64,000 nt of DNA from Collinsella aerofaciens (GCF_963360655.1 NZ_OY725717.1:124001-188000), one strand, 5' to 3'. Counted from the stretch's first letter, positions 45,374-55,680 are shown. Numbers and translations: made by a program. Notes: generated from the letters alone by a model not told the origin.

Positions 45374-45723
45374 GGAGTTCTCCGGCTGGCTTAAGTTGAC
45401 TCTATGCATCGATACAAGCCAATTGGCGTACAGTAGTGGTGAATTATAACGGCTGAGACGATTTAACAATCGGACCAAGGACCTCGTCACCGCAGTCCAT
45501 CCAGATGACGATTTACAGCGAAACACCCCAGTCAAATTATGCTTCGGAAAGAATATTGCTCAGGCAGTTCGATAATGAAAGGACTTTTGACTCAAGAGCG
45601 AGCCCCCACCACCGGGACCACTCGAGCATAACGGTCCCTGGGCTCCGGCACTAGATTGACAACCACCCTGGGAGACTTAATGAGGAATAGCCGAAGGAAC
45701 TGAATCAAACCATCGTATTGAGC
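45374..45723. other. Non-coding stretch upstream of the acyltransferase remnant
   Basis: No supported gene is seen. It holds the acyltransferase ribosome site at its left end and a GC-rich patch at about 45600-45680 with short inverted pieces (GGGACC and GGTCCC), which may be a decayed insertion-sequence end. That reading is weak. Confidence 0.4.
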
Positions 45724-46077
45724 TCATTCATGATTAGACCATTTCTCAAGTTCCTTTTCGAGTAGGGCAATCCTATGAGTAAGGTTTTTAATCGCCAAAA
45801 CATGACGACTCACGGCAACGCTAAGAGACAGAGAGATTGCAAGCAACAGCACGATTGCACCCAAAAAAAGGAAATTGGCTGGGTTGACAAACCCAATAGC
45901 TGTTGAGCAACTATAAATAATTTGAGGACATATATCACAAATCAAGGCCGCCATACACATCAAAATCCACAACAGAGAGTACTTAAGAAGCATCTTTCCG
46001 TTGGACACGAGCCGCAAAACATAGACGAGAAAGCCGCCGAAAAAGAGGGCCGCACCAATCCTCAAAATTAGATTCAT
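45724..46077 (-). CDS. DUF2304 membrane protein
   Basis: The 117-residue product has three hydrophobic segments (about 5-22, 32-50 and 65-88) and a C-terminal coiled coil (IALLEKELEKW), matching the DUF2304 pattern. Its start overlaps the stop of the glycosyltransferase gene by one base. Such proteins often accompany DPM1-like GT2 enzymes in polysaccharide loci and may form a membrane subunit with them; that role is inferred. Confidence 0.8.
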   Translation of the reverse strand: MNLILRIGAALFFGGFLVYVLRLVSNGKMLLKYSLLWILMCMAALICDICPQIIYSCSTAIGFVNPANFLFLGAIVLLLAISLSLSVAVSRHVLAIKNLTHRIALLEKELEKWSNHE

Positions 46078-46823
46078 TATTTATCTCCCCTATGAACCCA
46101 GCACACAAGAACAATGGCTAACGTGACCTTGATCATGTAGTAGACGGAAGAGAAGCCCCCGATGGACGAACGTCCGCCTTGGCGTTCATTCATCTTTACA
46201 GGCGCCTCCATAACGGGAAGACCAAGCTTCATAGCCAAAGCAATCGACTCTGGCTCCGGGTAGTCATCAGGATAACTCTTGCAGAACAGGTCGATAGCAT
46301 CTTTATTGCATGCCCTAAAACCAGAAGTGGGATCGGTGACCACCTTACCCGTAAGCAGCTCGAGCAAAAATGAAAGCCACCTGATTCCAACGCGACGCAT
46401 AAAAGTTGACTGAAAACCATCAGTCTCAACCAGAAATCGAGAGCCTATCGCCAGGCTCGCCCCACCCTCAATCAGCTTTACAAGCTCAGGAACATAAGAA
46501 GGATCATGCTGGCCATCGCCGTCAACCTGAATGTCAATATCATAGCCAAATCTCTGAGCATACTTATGGCCCGCTTGGACCGCTCCACCGATACCAAGGT
46601 TCTGTGGCAGGTCCAATATGTTGACACCATGCTCTCGACAAAGCTCAAGCGTTCCATCTTGTGACCCGTCGTTGATTACAACATAGTCATATCCCGCAGC
46701 TTTTATAGACGCAACGGTATCGAGAATGCACTCCTGTTCGTTATAGGCAGGGATTATTACGAGAACACGCGGATATCCTTTTGAACATGTTGTTGCAGCA
46801 AGAGACAATCGAGATTCATCCAT
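46077..46823 (-). CDS. GT2 glycosyltransferase, DPM1-like
   Basis: The 248-residue protein has VLVIIPAYNEQECILDTV, VVINDGSQDGT, the metal-binding VDGDGQHDPSYVPEL (about 100) and GSRFLVETDGFQSTFMRR. The cytoplasmic catalytic domain is followed by one hydrophobic stretch (about 225-243). It probably transfers a sugar to a polyprenyl phosphate. It is coupled to the DUF2304 gene and lies in the minus-strand polysaccharide run. Confidence 0.88.
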   Translation of the reverse strand: MDESRLSLAATTCSKGYPRVLVIIPAYNEQECILDTVASIKAAGYDYVVINDGSQDGTLELCREHGVNILDLPQNLGIGGAVQAGHKYAQRFGYDIDIQVDGDGQHDPSYVPELVKLIEGGASLAIGSRFLVETDGFQSTFMRRVGIRWLSFLLELLTGKVVTDPTSGFRACNKDAIDLFCKSYPDDYPEPESIALAMKLGLPVMEAPVKMNERQGGRSSIGGFSSVYYMIKVTLAIVLVCWVHRGDK

Positions 46824-47132
46824 TCCAAAAAAGTTGGCTCTTAGCGACGCTTGAAGAAATTGCGACTCTTACAGCCCAACGCACAGTTTAACTCAAACTT
46901 AAGTTTACAGTATCCTGACTAGCCATCGCGAAGTTACATCTCAAGCTTAGATATTTAGCTTGCTTAACTGGGGCCCACACGGAGTCCCCACCCATCATGG
47001 CAGGGTAAGGGCCCCGTGCACCTCTGTCTCAAATGCGGAACGCATGTCCTGAGTCCTCAACGCCGTCCCATTCGAACCAATCTAATCCAACTATTATCCC
47101 CTCTTACTATAGCCATGACTTATAGCGCTAGT
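46824..47132. other. Non-coding stretch with a GC-rich patch
   Basis: No gene is supported. At about 46970-47025 a GC-rich patch contains GGGGCCC and GGGCCCC in inverted order about 40 bases apart, unlike the AT-rich surroundings. It may be a mobile-element scar or a weak terminator, and nothing else is visible. Confidence 0.35.
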
Positions 47133-49124
47133 TTAGAAAAATCGGATATACAAAAGCTCGAAAAACACAAAATACAGCAGCCCAAATGGAATCCCGAGCA
47201 TAAAGGCTGTACATTTAGTCTTCTCTTCCTCGTCGCAGTAAATAGGAAACCTGAGCAAAAGACAGGCGAAAGGTATTAACAAAGGTATGAGGTATCGCGC
47301 CTGAACACCCGCAACTGTCTGGCTTCCAACTCCTGTAAAGGCGATGTATAGAGCCAAAGCAACTAAATAGCAAGTAGCAAGAACCAGGAATAGAGTCCAA
47401 ACAATCCCGAAACGGCTAAACTTAAATTTAGTAACTTTTTCATTATCAATAATGCATATAGCCTCAAACAACACGATGGGAAGATATGAAAGCCATGGGA
47501 ACAGATTGGACACGTCCCCAAGATAAGCCATATTCGTTGATATTGAATTGAGAAACGCCGGGGTCAGCATCGATCCAAAAACGAAATTCGAGATTACAAC
47601 TATAGTTCCAACTGGATTTGCAAGCACTCCCGTCGTTTGACCAGCCGTAGAGACTTCGGAGCCACCACGTGCATCAGAAATGTTATTTACGACAGAAGAG
47701 AAATATGGCGTCAAGAAAGATAAAATCATTATGGCGCAAACGAATAGTGCAGCTCCAATCAAGATACGTCTTTGCTTGCTCGAAGTATATTTATCTGCAG
47801 GAATTAAAAGCGCAAGTCCGAATAAGGGAAAATAAATCGCTTTAGCTGCAAATCCGATTGCAAAAGATAATAGAAATCCGAAGAATGTTTTTGCAGAAAT
47901 ATCCTCTTCAGAAACAAGCATCTTCAACAAAAGAGCTGTTCCTAGCAAACTGAACGATATCACACAGGGATCATACGAGTAACTGGCTGCCATTAACACG
48001 GCAGACGGGAACAACGCAATACAAGTGAAAAGACATTTTCTGCAAGGGGCTATACGAATTGCGATTCCGCAGATAACTGCATACGCAAGTAAATTAAATA
48101 ATTTTCCCAATGCAAATTTGATAGAAAATGGGAGATGAAGCAAGCGACCCAAACAAAGGCCGATAGAAGAAGGAATATAGGCAATTTTAGAAAGAGCCAC
48201 ACTATCAAAACAATTAACACGTTCGATACCTTCAGCTATATTATTTTTATCGGCCTCTCTGACTAATTGCTCAACAGAGCCACGGTTAAACTCTCTTGTT
48301 TCATCTATTGGGTACTTACCCAAAGATGCATCCAAACTAAAGCCGTCCCCCCTATAAAACTGTTCGACTATCATTCGGTCAGAATTTGTTATTTCAGCAT
48401 TTGTGAGGTAGGAAACACTATTTGCATTTCCATAGTGGACCTCATCATCCCATGTCAGAAAATTTGTAACGGGGAAGCAAATAATTACGGATAGACCGAC
48501 CGAGACAATGCATGCGAAAGCGAACAGTTCGGGCTTCAGATAAGAAGTGCCCCCATTAATAGCAATCAACCCGATCAAAACAGTAATGGGCAAAGCAGAC
48601 GCGAACAACACCGTCTTTGACTTATCGAGCGGAATGCCAATAAAAGCGATTAAAACAGCAAAACCAACAGAAACCGTCAAAAAAAAGAAACACTTCTTAG
48701 TATCAGTTTTCTTAACCGAGGCTACAAAGCTCTTCACCAGGCCATAGCAAAGCTCAATGCCTTGAAACGCTAAAACTAAATGAAAGCATATAACAAGACT
48801 TGCGATATTCCATGCGTCAAGATCGAAGGGGCCAAACGTCTTCGCACCAGTCAATATGATTAAAACTAGCAGAAAGCTGCAGAGAATGCTGGACGCGACG
48901 AGGACGGTTATCTGACGAATAGCGTCACCACCCGACTGTGATTTCGGTTGCAAATATAAGCACGCAACAGCAACGACATCGCAAAAGAGTTCAAGAATGA
49001 ATAGATTTAAATTCTTATAGTGCAATGATGTCGCAACAGCTAATAAAAGAAGTCCCAGCCCAAAGATGGCAAGCGCGTACTCGCTTTTCTTAATTGCAGG
49101 ATTATTCAAAACGTGCATCTCCAA
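47133..49124 (-). CDS. DUF2142 polytopic membrane protein
   Basis: The 663-residue protein has about twelve to fourteen membrane segments and the DUF2142 features FLTWDDEVHY in the first large outer loop and ASYSYDPCVISFSLLGTALL. The family resembles GT-C glycosyltransferases that use polyprenyl-linked sugars, so it may add side residues to the exported glycan; this is inference. The start is uncertain: TTG 49124 or ATG 49118, neither with a well-spaced ribosome site. Confidence 0.8.
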   Translation of the reverse strand: MEMHVLNNPAIKKSEYALAIFGLGLLLLAVATSLHYKNLNLFILELFCDVVAVACLYLQPKSQSGGDAIRQITVLVASSILCSFLLVLIILTGAKTFGPFDLDAWNIASLVICFHLVLAFQGIELCYGLVKSFVASVKKTDTKKCFFFLTVSVGFAVLIAFIGIPLDKSKTVLFASALPITVLIGLIAINGGTSYLKPELFAFACIVSVGLSVIICFPVTNFLTWDDEVHYGNANSVSYLTNAEITNSDRMIVEQFYRGDGFSLDASLGKYPIDETREFNRGSVEQLVREADKNNIAEGIERVNCFDSVALSKIAYIPSSIGLCLGRLLHLPFSIKFALGKLFNLLAYAVICGIAIRIAPCRKCLFTCIALFPSAVLMAASYSYDPCVISFSLLGTALLLKMLVSEEDISAKTFFGFLLSFAIGFAAKAIYFPLFGLALLIPADKYTSSKQRRILIGAALFVCAIMILSFLTPYFSSVVNNISDARGGSEVSTAGQTTGVLANPVGTIVVISNFVFGSMLTPAFLNSISTNMAYLGDVSNLFPWLSYLPIVLFEAICIIDNEKVTKFKFSRFGIVWTLFLVLATCYLVALALYIAFTGVGSQTVAGVQARYLIPLLIPFACLLLRFPIYCDEEEKTKCTAFMLGIPFGLLYFVFFELLYIRFF

Positions 49125-49221
49125 CTAAAGACAAAATCGAATAGGGTAAGTCGACAATAACAAATTCGTATCTCAAATCCAACTTCACTCAAAAGCTAAG
49201 CAAAAGCCAGCCAAGTATCAC

Positions 49222-50367
49222 TTAGCAAATACAAAACGCCTTCTCGACATCCATAGCAGTGGCATCCCAGTTATATCGATTTTCAACAAGCGCCCTAGAG
49301 TTTCGAGACTGAAGAGAAAGCAGCTTTCGATCATCAAAAAGCCTGCATAATGCCGAAACCACCTCATCAGATGCCATGGACCGAATTATTGTGCCGTAGC
49401 TATCATCTAAGATAAGCTCGCGTGCCCCGCCCACGTCTGTTACCACTGCAGGCGTTCCGCAGGCTGAAGCTTCAAGAAGTACCGTTGAAAAGCCTTCGGA
49501 ACGAGTTGGAAGACAAAGCACATCTGCTTGCTGAAGTAAGGAGGAAATATCCTCTGTGTTACATCTCCCAAGCCAAAACAAGTTAGACGAACAAGCTTCC
49601 TTGACCTCATTAGCCAGCGGACCATCCCCTGCAAGAACAAAACAAATATCACGCTTGGTAATATCTTTTGTGCGAGCCGCCTCAATAATTGAATAAATTC
49701 CCTTTTCAGGAATAAGCCGCCCGACAAAAGCTACAACCAAAGATGACTGAGGGATACCTAATTCAGATCGGAAATCTCTCCCCGAAGAAATACTCCTATA
49801 GAATGAGGCATTGATTGAGTTTGAAATTACGCCTTTTGCAGTGATATTAAAGTGCTGAAGCCATTCAACACTTTTAGAAGAAATCCCATAGAAATCAGGT
49901 TCAAACGACTTTACGCGATCAGTAATCCAATCTTCATATCGGCGAACAAAATAATCAAGAAATGGCTGATTGAAAGAGAGATACGCTGAGCCGTGGTCGA
50001 GAACAACAGCCTTAGCACTATGATCCGCAGCAAACTTCAGCCCTTCGAGCGAGAGAGGGAAAAGTCTCGTGTTTATCAGAACACCATTCCACTCATAATC
50101 ATCAAGGGTTTGCAGGAGTCGGTAATAATCACTGGTTTTTTTGGGAAGAGGAAGTCTTCCATCAAGTAACGGAATGCAAGGAAGACGAATTACCTCCAGG
50201 CCGTTTTCGACTGAATGACCGACTCCCACGCGCATCGAATCATTAGTAACGATAACCACCCTATCGCCGCGTGCAGTCAAGGCGTGAGCGAGACCATCGA
50301 CAAAATTACCAATTCCACTAAGTTGCGGGTGATAATGGTGAGTGAAAATACAAATAGAGGAGCTCAT
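49222..50367 (-). CDS. GT4 glycosyltransferase
   Basis: The 381-residue protein is a GT-B fold enzyme of family 4. The N-terminal domain has THHYHPQLSGIGNFVDGLAHAL; the C-terminal domain has VVAFVGRLIPEKGI, FVLAGDGPL, and the EGFSTVLLEASACGTPAVVTDVGGARELI motif with the conserved Glu residues. ATG 50367 is favoured because GAGG lies 7 bases upstream; the preceding GTG is possible. It works in the minus-strand glycan operon between the DUF2142 and licD genes. Confidence 0.9.
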   Translation of the reverse strand: MSSSICIFTHHYHPQLSGIGNFVDGLAHALTARGDRVVIVTNDSMRVGVGHSVENGLEVIRLPCIPLLDGRLPLPKKTSDYYRLLQTLDDYEWNGVLINTRLFPLSLEGLKFAADHSAKAVVLDHGSAYLSFNQPFLDYFVRRYEDWITDRVKSFEPDFYGISSKSVEWLQHFNITAKGVISNSINASFYRSISSGRDFRSELGIPQSSLVVAFVGRLIPEKGIYSIIEAARTKDITKRDICFVLAGDGPLANEVKEACSSNLFWLGRCNTEDISSLLQQADVLCLPTRSEGFSTVLLEASACGTPAVVTDVGGARELILDDSYGTIIRSMASDEVVSALCRLFDDRKLLSLQSRNSRALVENRYNWDATAMDVEKAFCIC

Positions 50368-50400
50368 CACATAACCTCATCTGATATAGATGTCATATCC

Positions 50401-51261
50401 TTAATTCTGTGCCGTCCAGACTTCCCCATCTCCAAAGTCGAGCAAGAGCGGAAGATGGGTATGTCGATTATCCGGTGACGGTATTTTTTTCCAATCGCCA
50501 TACATCGTTGTAAGATATTTATCCGTCATACGAGGAACAGGGAATTCACTGCCTTCGAAAACCGCACTGCTCAGAGGGAAAATCTCTGAAATAGGCACTG
50601 GCGCCATATTCGGCCAGCTTAACGTCAGACAGTAATCAGAGACCTCACCCGTATTTGAGTCGGCAATACAGGAATCGAACAAATCCTGGTAAGAGCATGC
50701 GCCTCGAGAAACCAGTTGTTCCACCACGTGCATAGCAGAACAACCAATTTGCTCGAGTTGACCAAGGAACCCTTTATGAGGGACAACAATGGAAGAAGAA
50801 TGATATAAATAGGCTCTTTTCTGTGCAATTGATGCAGTTCGGACTTGCTTTGCACGAAGGCGTTTATCTGTATAGAGCTGGTCATATGGAAAGATGTCGA
50901 CAAAAATGCCCATCGAACTGGAAGCCTCTCGAGCCTCTTGATTCTCGAAGCGAGTTCCATCGCGATACACCTTAGCAAACATCGCAGCATAGCCAGTAGT
51001 ATTCCGCGATGTATGGAGCGAATATCCTTCCGGTAACCCACCCTCGGCTAAAGAGCAAAAGCGGTCATAATCTGAACGCATCATTCCGATATCTATATCA
51101 TCATCCCAAGGGATAAACCCCCTATGACGCATTGCTCCTAAACATGTTCCACCGTCAAGCCACCACCTGATGCCGTGCTTAGAGCAGAATGCGGCGACAA
51201 CCTGAAGGATATCCAATTCAGTGTTTTGAAGCTTTAATAGCGCGTGAGCTTTAGACATCAT
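50401..51261 (-). CDS. LicD-family phosphotransferase
   Basis: LicD proteins move phosphocholine (or related phospho groups) from CDP-activated donors to glycans. The 286-residue protein has the hallmark WWLDGGTCLGAMRHRG followed by FIPWDDDIDIGM (about 35-60) with the metal-binding Asp cluster, and MGIFVDIFPYD. The start was set at ATG 51261 (tandem ATG), five bases after the flippase stop. Presence of LicA, LicB and LicC homologues at 58-60.8 kb supports phosphocholine as the group moved, but it is not proved by sequence. Confidence 0.87.
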   Translation of the reverse strand: MMSKAHALLKLQNTELDILQVVAAFCSKHGIRWWLDGGTCLGAMRHRGFIPWDDDIDIGMMRSDYDRFCSLAEGGLPEGYSLHTSRNTTGYAAMFAKVYRDGTRFENQEAREASSSMGIFVDIFPYDQLYTDKRLRAKQVRTASIAQKRAYLYHSSSIVVPHKGFLGQLEQIGCSAMHVVEQLVSRGACSYQDLFDSCIADSNTGEVSDYCLTLSWPNMAPVPISEIFPLSSAVFEGSEFPVPRMTDKYLTTMYGDWKKIPSPDNRHTHLPLLLDFGDGEVWTAQN

Positions 51262-51265
51262 CGGC

Positions 51266-52510
51266 CTATCTCTTTTCCCCGAACCATTGTTGCGTCTGTT
51301 TCCCCAAAACAGAAGACTGATAAATAAGGCAAATGGCATTGGATATAAGCGCCGATACAGTAGGGCCATTTAAGCCAAACAGCATTTGCGCAGGAGCCAT
51401 AACAGCGACAGCACTAATTAAGGACAGCATGCTGCCAACAAATACCCCTCGGTAATTATCAAGAGAAACCAACAAATCGTTGACAAACCAAGCGATGCCA
51501 GTCAAAAAGGCACAAGCCAACATAGGCTGAAGGAGATCGGTATGTTTAGCTATTCCAGCGCCATAAAACAGTGACAGCAATAATTTACCGAAAAAGAAAA
51601 GGGCAACTGAAGATATGACACCGACAAAAAAGATGCCAGCAAGTATTTTACCTATGAGCGAAAAAAAGGACTTTTCTCTAGAATGGTAACGCTCTACTAG
51701 ATAACCTAATAAAGGATTATAAATATAGGTCGCACCCATTTGGATAATTGCCACAGGTGCAGCAACTGATGCATAAATACCCAGAGCAGAATCTCCGAAT
51801 GAATAAGATAAATACTGCCTGGGAATATTCGGCGCCGCAGAAGCAGCAATGCCGCCCAGAACGATGGGCAAACAGCTACATAGGAAGGCTCTGACCTTCG
51901 CTCGGCTAATTCCAAGCTTGATTGCAGAAATCCGATTTGATCTTGGATAATCGTAAATAACTCCGATGCCTATTGTCACTACCGTCATAAGCAACAGTGC
52001 ACCTTCGAGGCTATTAAAAAATCCAAAGACAAGAATGAATGAAAGGAGAGAGCCGATGCCCTGCATTATGAGGGATTTCCCAATATAGTCCATCCTATGA
52101 CCAACCTGATCATTAGCATGCATGACATCAATGACTAAGCCAGCGGTTTTATAGAGAGCATACAGAAGAATAGCGGGCACCGTACCAATACGACACGTTG
52201 CAATGGAATAGACGGCTAACATTGCAAACGCTATAAAAGTAGTAAAGAAACGAAAAGTCAGGTATTCACCAGCAGAGTTTTTCCTTTCAACATCTGCAAT
52301 TTGCACCGTGTACATCCTGTATTGGGCTAATTGAGAAAACATGTTGAAAATAGACATAGCCAGCGAATAAATGCCTGCAGCACTATATCCATCAGACAGC
52401 CGAACGACCAAAATGGTGATAAGCCACTGACAGCCTAAATTAGTCAACGAACCGACGGTATTCCAGAACATATTATGTTTAATCGAAAGAGTCTTCTCTG
52501 TGGCCTTCAC
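51266..52510 (-). CDS. Wzx-like oligosaccharide flippase
   Basis: The 414-residue protein has about twelve membrane segments of the MATE/Wzx type: FWNTVGSLTNLGCQWLITILVVRL at the start, YSAAGIYSLAMSIFNMFSQLA, and later PRQYLSYSFGDSALGIYASV, a repeat of that motif. It would turn a lipid-linked unit across the membrane. With the Wzm/Wzt exporter at 29-31 kb, two export routes are present, perhaps for two polymers or because of mosaic assembly. It lies upstream of licD. Confidence 0.85.
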   Translation of the reverse strand: MKATEKTLSIKHNMFWNTVGSLTNLGCQWLITILVVRLSDGYSAAGIYSLAMSIFNMFSQLAQYRMYTVQIADVERKNSAGEYLTFRFFTTFIAFAMLAVYSIATCRIGTVPAILLYALYKTAGLVIDVMHANDQVGHRMDYIGKSLIMQGIGSLLSFILVFGFFNSLEGALLLMTVVTIGIGVIYDYPRSNRISAIKLGISRAKVRAFLCSCLPIVLGGIAASAAPNIPRQYLSYSFGDSALGIYASVAAPVAIIQMGATYIYNPLLGYLVERYHSREKSFFSLIGKILAGIFFVGVISSVALFFFGKLLLSLFYGAGIAKHTDLLQPMLACAFLTGIAWFVNDLLVSLDNYRGVFVGSMLSLISAVAVMAPAQMLFGLNGPTVSALISNAICLIYQSSVLGKQTQQWFGEKR

Positions 52511-52554
52511 AAATATAAGCGCCCTTCTAAACCTGTCGAAATGAGGATACGGAG

Positions 52555-53490
52555 CTATCTCGCAGCTTTAAGTTCTTTTAAAATCAAAATAAACAGCCAA
52601 TTCGGCATAAGACGTATAATGATATCTGCTTTAGCGATAGACGGGCAAGCTCGTCGGTATTTAAGTAAACCAATTATGGAGCGCCGCTCCCTTGCTTCAG
52701 CGAACCCCAATATTTCCTTTAGATGCGGTGAATCGGGAAATCTATCGGCAAATCGCCTAGCAGTATCAACCCTGTTTTTAACTCTTGTCGAATACCAATC
52801 ATCTTTTGAAGAAACACCTGCAAGGAATCCAGTTTCGTTACCACCATGTCGACGATACTTAACCAAAGGAGTCATAGTAAAGCTGCACTTCCCCAGTTCA
52901 CTGCAACCCAATGTCAACCACAAGTCATGTGCAGTCGATTCCGGAAAGGGAATCATCGACTTCGCCGCACTCGCATCTAACATGAGAGCCATACCAATGC
53001 CGTAACATACGCTTGCGGCCTGTACAGTAATATCCTCTCCAGAGCACCAATTTACTTCCGGCGAATTAGGATGAGCTTTCCTATAACTCTTTACCAGAAT
53101 ATTTCCGTTTTCGTCAATTACCGATCTATCACAAACATCTAGAATTGAGCCTTCTTCTAGCATATGGTTGAGCGAAACTTCAACTCTATTAGGCTCCCAA
53201 ATATCATCCTGATCGCAAAGTACTACGTAATCCCCTTCCGCCAAGGAGAGCAGCGCCTCGAACGATTTGACATAACCGAGATTATTATCACCGTGATAAT
53301 ACCGATAGGCGTTTTTCGTTATATGCGCTTGGATAAACCGCTCTAATGAATCCGATTCAGGGCAGTCATTTCTAACTAGAAGCGTAAGCGGAAACGTTTG
53401 TTTATCTATCGAATCAAGTTGTTCCGCGAAAAACTTAAGATCGGGTTTATAAGCTGAGAGAAGTACGCATACGTCAATATCATTTCCCAT
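52555..53490 (-). CDS. GT2 glycosyltransferase, rhamnosyltransferase-like
   Basis: The product (about 311 residues) has VCVLLSAYKPDLKFFAEQL, GYVKSFEALLSLAEGDYVVLCDQDDIWEPNRV with the DQDD metal site (about 90), and a C-terminal region YRRHGGNETG as in WbbL/RfbF-like enzymes. The start is uncertain: ATG 53490 matches the family N-terminus, while an earlier ATG adds ten residues and a GGGAGG site lies between them. It is the first gene of the minus-strand run that includes wzx and licD. Confidence 0.85.
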   Translation of the reverse strand: MGNDIDVCVLLSAYKPDLKFFAEQLDSIDKQTFPLTLLVRNDCPESDSLERFIQAHITKNAYRYYHGDNNLGYVKSFEALLSLAEGDYVVLCDQDDIWEPNRVEVSLNHMLEEGSILDVCDRSVIDENGNILVKSYRKAHPNSPEVNWCSGEDITVQAASVCYGIGMALMLDASAAKSMIPFPESTAHDLWLTLGCSELGKCSFTMTPLVKYRRHGGNETGFLAGVSSKDDWYSTRVKNRVDTARRFADRFPDSPHLKEILGFAEARERRSIIGLLKYRRACPSIAKADIIIRLMPNWLFILILKELKAAR

Positions 53491-53610
53491 TTCTATTTCC
53501 AAAAATCCTCCCAAATTCATTGCTTAAAGATTATCAAAGCACCCTCAGTTAAAAGAAACTCTTTTAAAAATAGAGTATTTATCCCTGTCTCTTAAAACGA
53601 GTGCCTAATA

Positions 53611-55680
53611 TCAATAAGTAACAACCTTTGTTCCATAAGGAATGTTATCGTAAATCCATTTTGCATTCTGAATCTCAAGGCGTACGCATCCAGCAGAGGA
53701 TGGAACGCCCATCGTGGGATCCATCACGCGGTTGCTGTTGACGTAGTAGGGTGAGGAATGGAATAAGTAATCACCATAGAACTGCGTGTAGTAATAGCAA
53801 GTATATCCATGCCCAAAGGAGTATCCCTTACCGTAGACTTGATACTCCCCTATCACCGTAGGCGTGCTAGCTTTTCCCGTCGAACATACATATCGACGGT
53901 TTAAGGACCAGTTATTCCAGGATCCAGTGTAAATACTCGTAACGCAACGTGACGTATCGACAAGTATCAGCCAATTTGTATTGCTTGAATAACTTTGAGC
54001 CTTGGCATCCATATAGTCTGACACCCACGCGCCGTTAGCCATAAAGAAATTCCAGGATCCGTCCACAACGCGCCAGCCAGTAGCCATAGCTCCACTAGCA
54101 TCAAGCCAATACCAGGTGGCGCCCAGATTGAGCCATCCTGTCTGCATATAACCAGACGAATTCAAGTAACACCAAGATCCGTTAACGGCAACCCAACCGG
54201 TTTTCATAGCATAAGTGGACGGATCTAAATAGAACCAGGAGCCATCCTTGTACAGCCAGCCAGATCGTGCATAGCCAGCGGTCTCATCAAAAAAGTACCA
54301 TTTTCCGTTAACGTTCTTCCATCCAGCGCAGGGGGAGCCATCGGTTGAATCAGCATAGAACTTACAGCCTCCAAGCATCACAAACCCGTGAGCTTCGACC
54401 AATTCGCCATCGCCGTTTGATGTAAACAGTTTTCCATTACGCAATGCTCCACACAATGAGCAATCAGAACCAGCAAAAGCCTTAGATGGCTCATCCTGAA
54501 CCGAGTCCTGGACATCTACCCATTCACGACAAGCAACAGCGCCTGAAGCTTTTGCATAATAGCTTTTCCCATTTACAGAAAAATGACCAAGAAGCATTTT
54601 ACCGTCGGCGGCAGGATCGAGATAATAGTATTGACCACCGTCCTTCAGCCATTCAGTCTTTATAATGCCCGACGCTTGAGAAGGCTCAGCGTAATACCAG
54701 TCTCCATCGCTCATAAACCAGCCAAGTGACAACGCTCCCGTTGAAGAAAAATGATACCGGTTGGATCCGATGACATAAAAGCCGGTAGCCATTCTATTGT
54801 CATTTGCGACATCGAGCCAATACCAAACGCCATTCACCAAACGCCAGCCCGATGCAAGTGCGCCGGAACCGTCAGCGTAATACCAGTCCGTCCCATCAAA
54901 CGCCCAACCAACAGTCATTGCGCCGGAATCCGATAAATAGTAACGAGACGAACCGACAGAAACGATTCCTCTAGACATAACACCATCATTGGCGGGATCA
55001 AGCCAATACCAGTTATTGCCAGTTTGAAGCCAGCCGGTTAAGACTTCACCATTGCTACCCCAATACCATAAACCGTTATCAAGGTACCATCCATTAATCA
55101 GTCCATAGGTTCCAAGAAGATAAGGGTGCCCATCAATAACACGTCGACCAGTAGCCATAGAACAGCTGTTAAGGGAGTCAAACCAGTACCATTGGTCTCC
55201 AATAAACTGCCAGCCACTTGCCAAAGCGCCTGACGGACCCGCGTAATACCACTTATTTTCAGTAAAAATCCAGCCGCAGCTCATTGCGCCGTCACGAGCG
55301 GGGTCCAAGTAGTACAGCAAGTCGTCAATATTCTGAATTCCGGTCAAACGACAGCCATCTAGATAGTAATACCAGGACAAACCGTTCCATTGCCATCCAG
55401 ATAGTTGTTCTGTAGTCGACGGGTCATGGCTATCGACAACCTGTAGGCTCGAATCTTCCGTTGTTTTGCCGGCACAATCGCTGGAGTCTTGAGAGCAACC
55501 GCCACCGACCAATGCTCCCGGCCCTCCTGTCGAGTCGCGCTCTACGACACCGTTATCCGCCCCCTCTTCCACGGCATAAGCAGTGCAAGAAAATGCGGGG
55601 GCTGTAACTGAAAGTAAGGCGGAAAATAGCATCAAGCCAATTACTCGCCAGCAAATTCGATGATCAATCCGAGCATTCAT
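53611..55680 (-). CDS. Choline-binding-type repeat protein with L,D-transpeptidase domain
   Basis: The 689-residue protein has a signal peptide (about 1-36), a Ser/Asp-rich spacer and about twenty GW-type repeats (about 90-565: GWYLDNGLWYWGSNGEVLTG and similar). The C-terminal YkuD domain (about 575-689) has NWLILVDTSRCVTSIYTG, the His in YLFHSSPYYV, and the catalytic Cys in SSAGCVRLE. The common motif is SHGCVR; here it is SAGCVR, so one His is Ala. It would anchor to the wall and form or edit 3-3 cross-links or attach proteins. The gene is followed by an AT-rich gap. Confidence 0.87.
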   Translation of the reverse strand: MNARIDHRICWRVIGLMLFSALLSVTAPAFSCTAYAVEEGADNGVVERDSTGGPGALVGGGCSQDSSDCAGKTTEDSSLQVVDSHDPSTTEQLSGWQWNGLSWYYYLDGCRLTGIQNIDDLLYYLDPARDGAMSCGWIFTENKWYYAGPSGALASGWQFIGDQWYWFDSLNSCSMATGRRVIDGHPYLLGTYGLINGWYLDNGLWYWGSNGEVLTGWLQTGNNWYWLDPANDGVMSRGIVSVGSSRYYLSDSGAMTVGWAFDGTDWYYADGSGALASGWRLVNGVWYWLDVANDNRMATGFYVIGSNRYHFSSTGALSLGWFMSDGDWYYAEPSQASGIIKTEWLKDGGQYYYLDPAADGKMLLGHFSVNGKSYYAKASGAVACREWVDVQDSVQDEPSKAFAGSDCSLCGALRNGKLFTSNGDGELVEAHGFVMLGGCKFYADSTDGSPCAGWKNVNGKWYFFDETAGYARSGWLYKDGSWFYLDPSTYAMKTGWVAVNGSWCYLNSSGYMQTGWLNLGATWYWLDASGAMATGWRVVDGSWNFFMANGAWVSDYMDAKAQSYSSNTNWLILVDTSRCVTSIYTGSWNNWSLNRRYVCSTGKASTPTVIGEYQVYGKGYSFGHGYTCYYYTQFYGDYLFHSSPYYVNSNRVMDPTMGVPSSAGCVRLEIQNAKWIYDNIPYGTKVVTY

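Noticed and set aside
45600-45680. A second insertion-sequence end near 45.6 kb
   Set aside because: Only short inverted pieces are visible; no transposase fragment or target duplication supports it.
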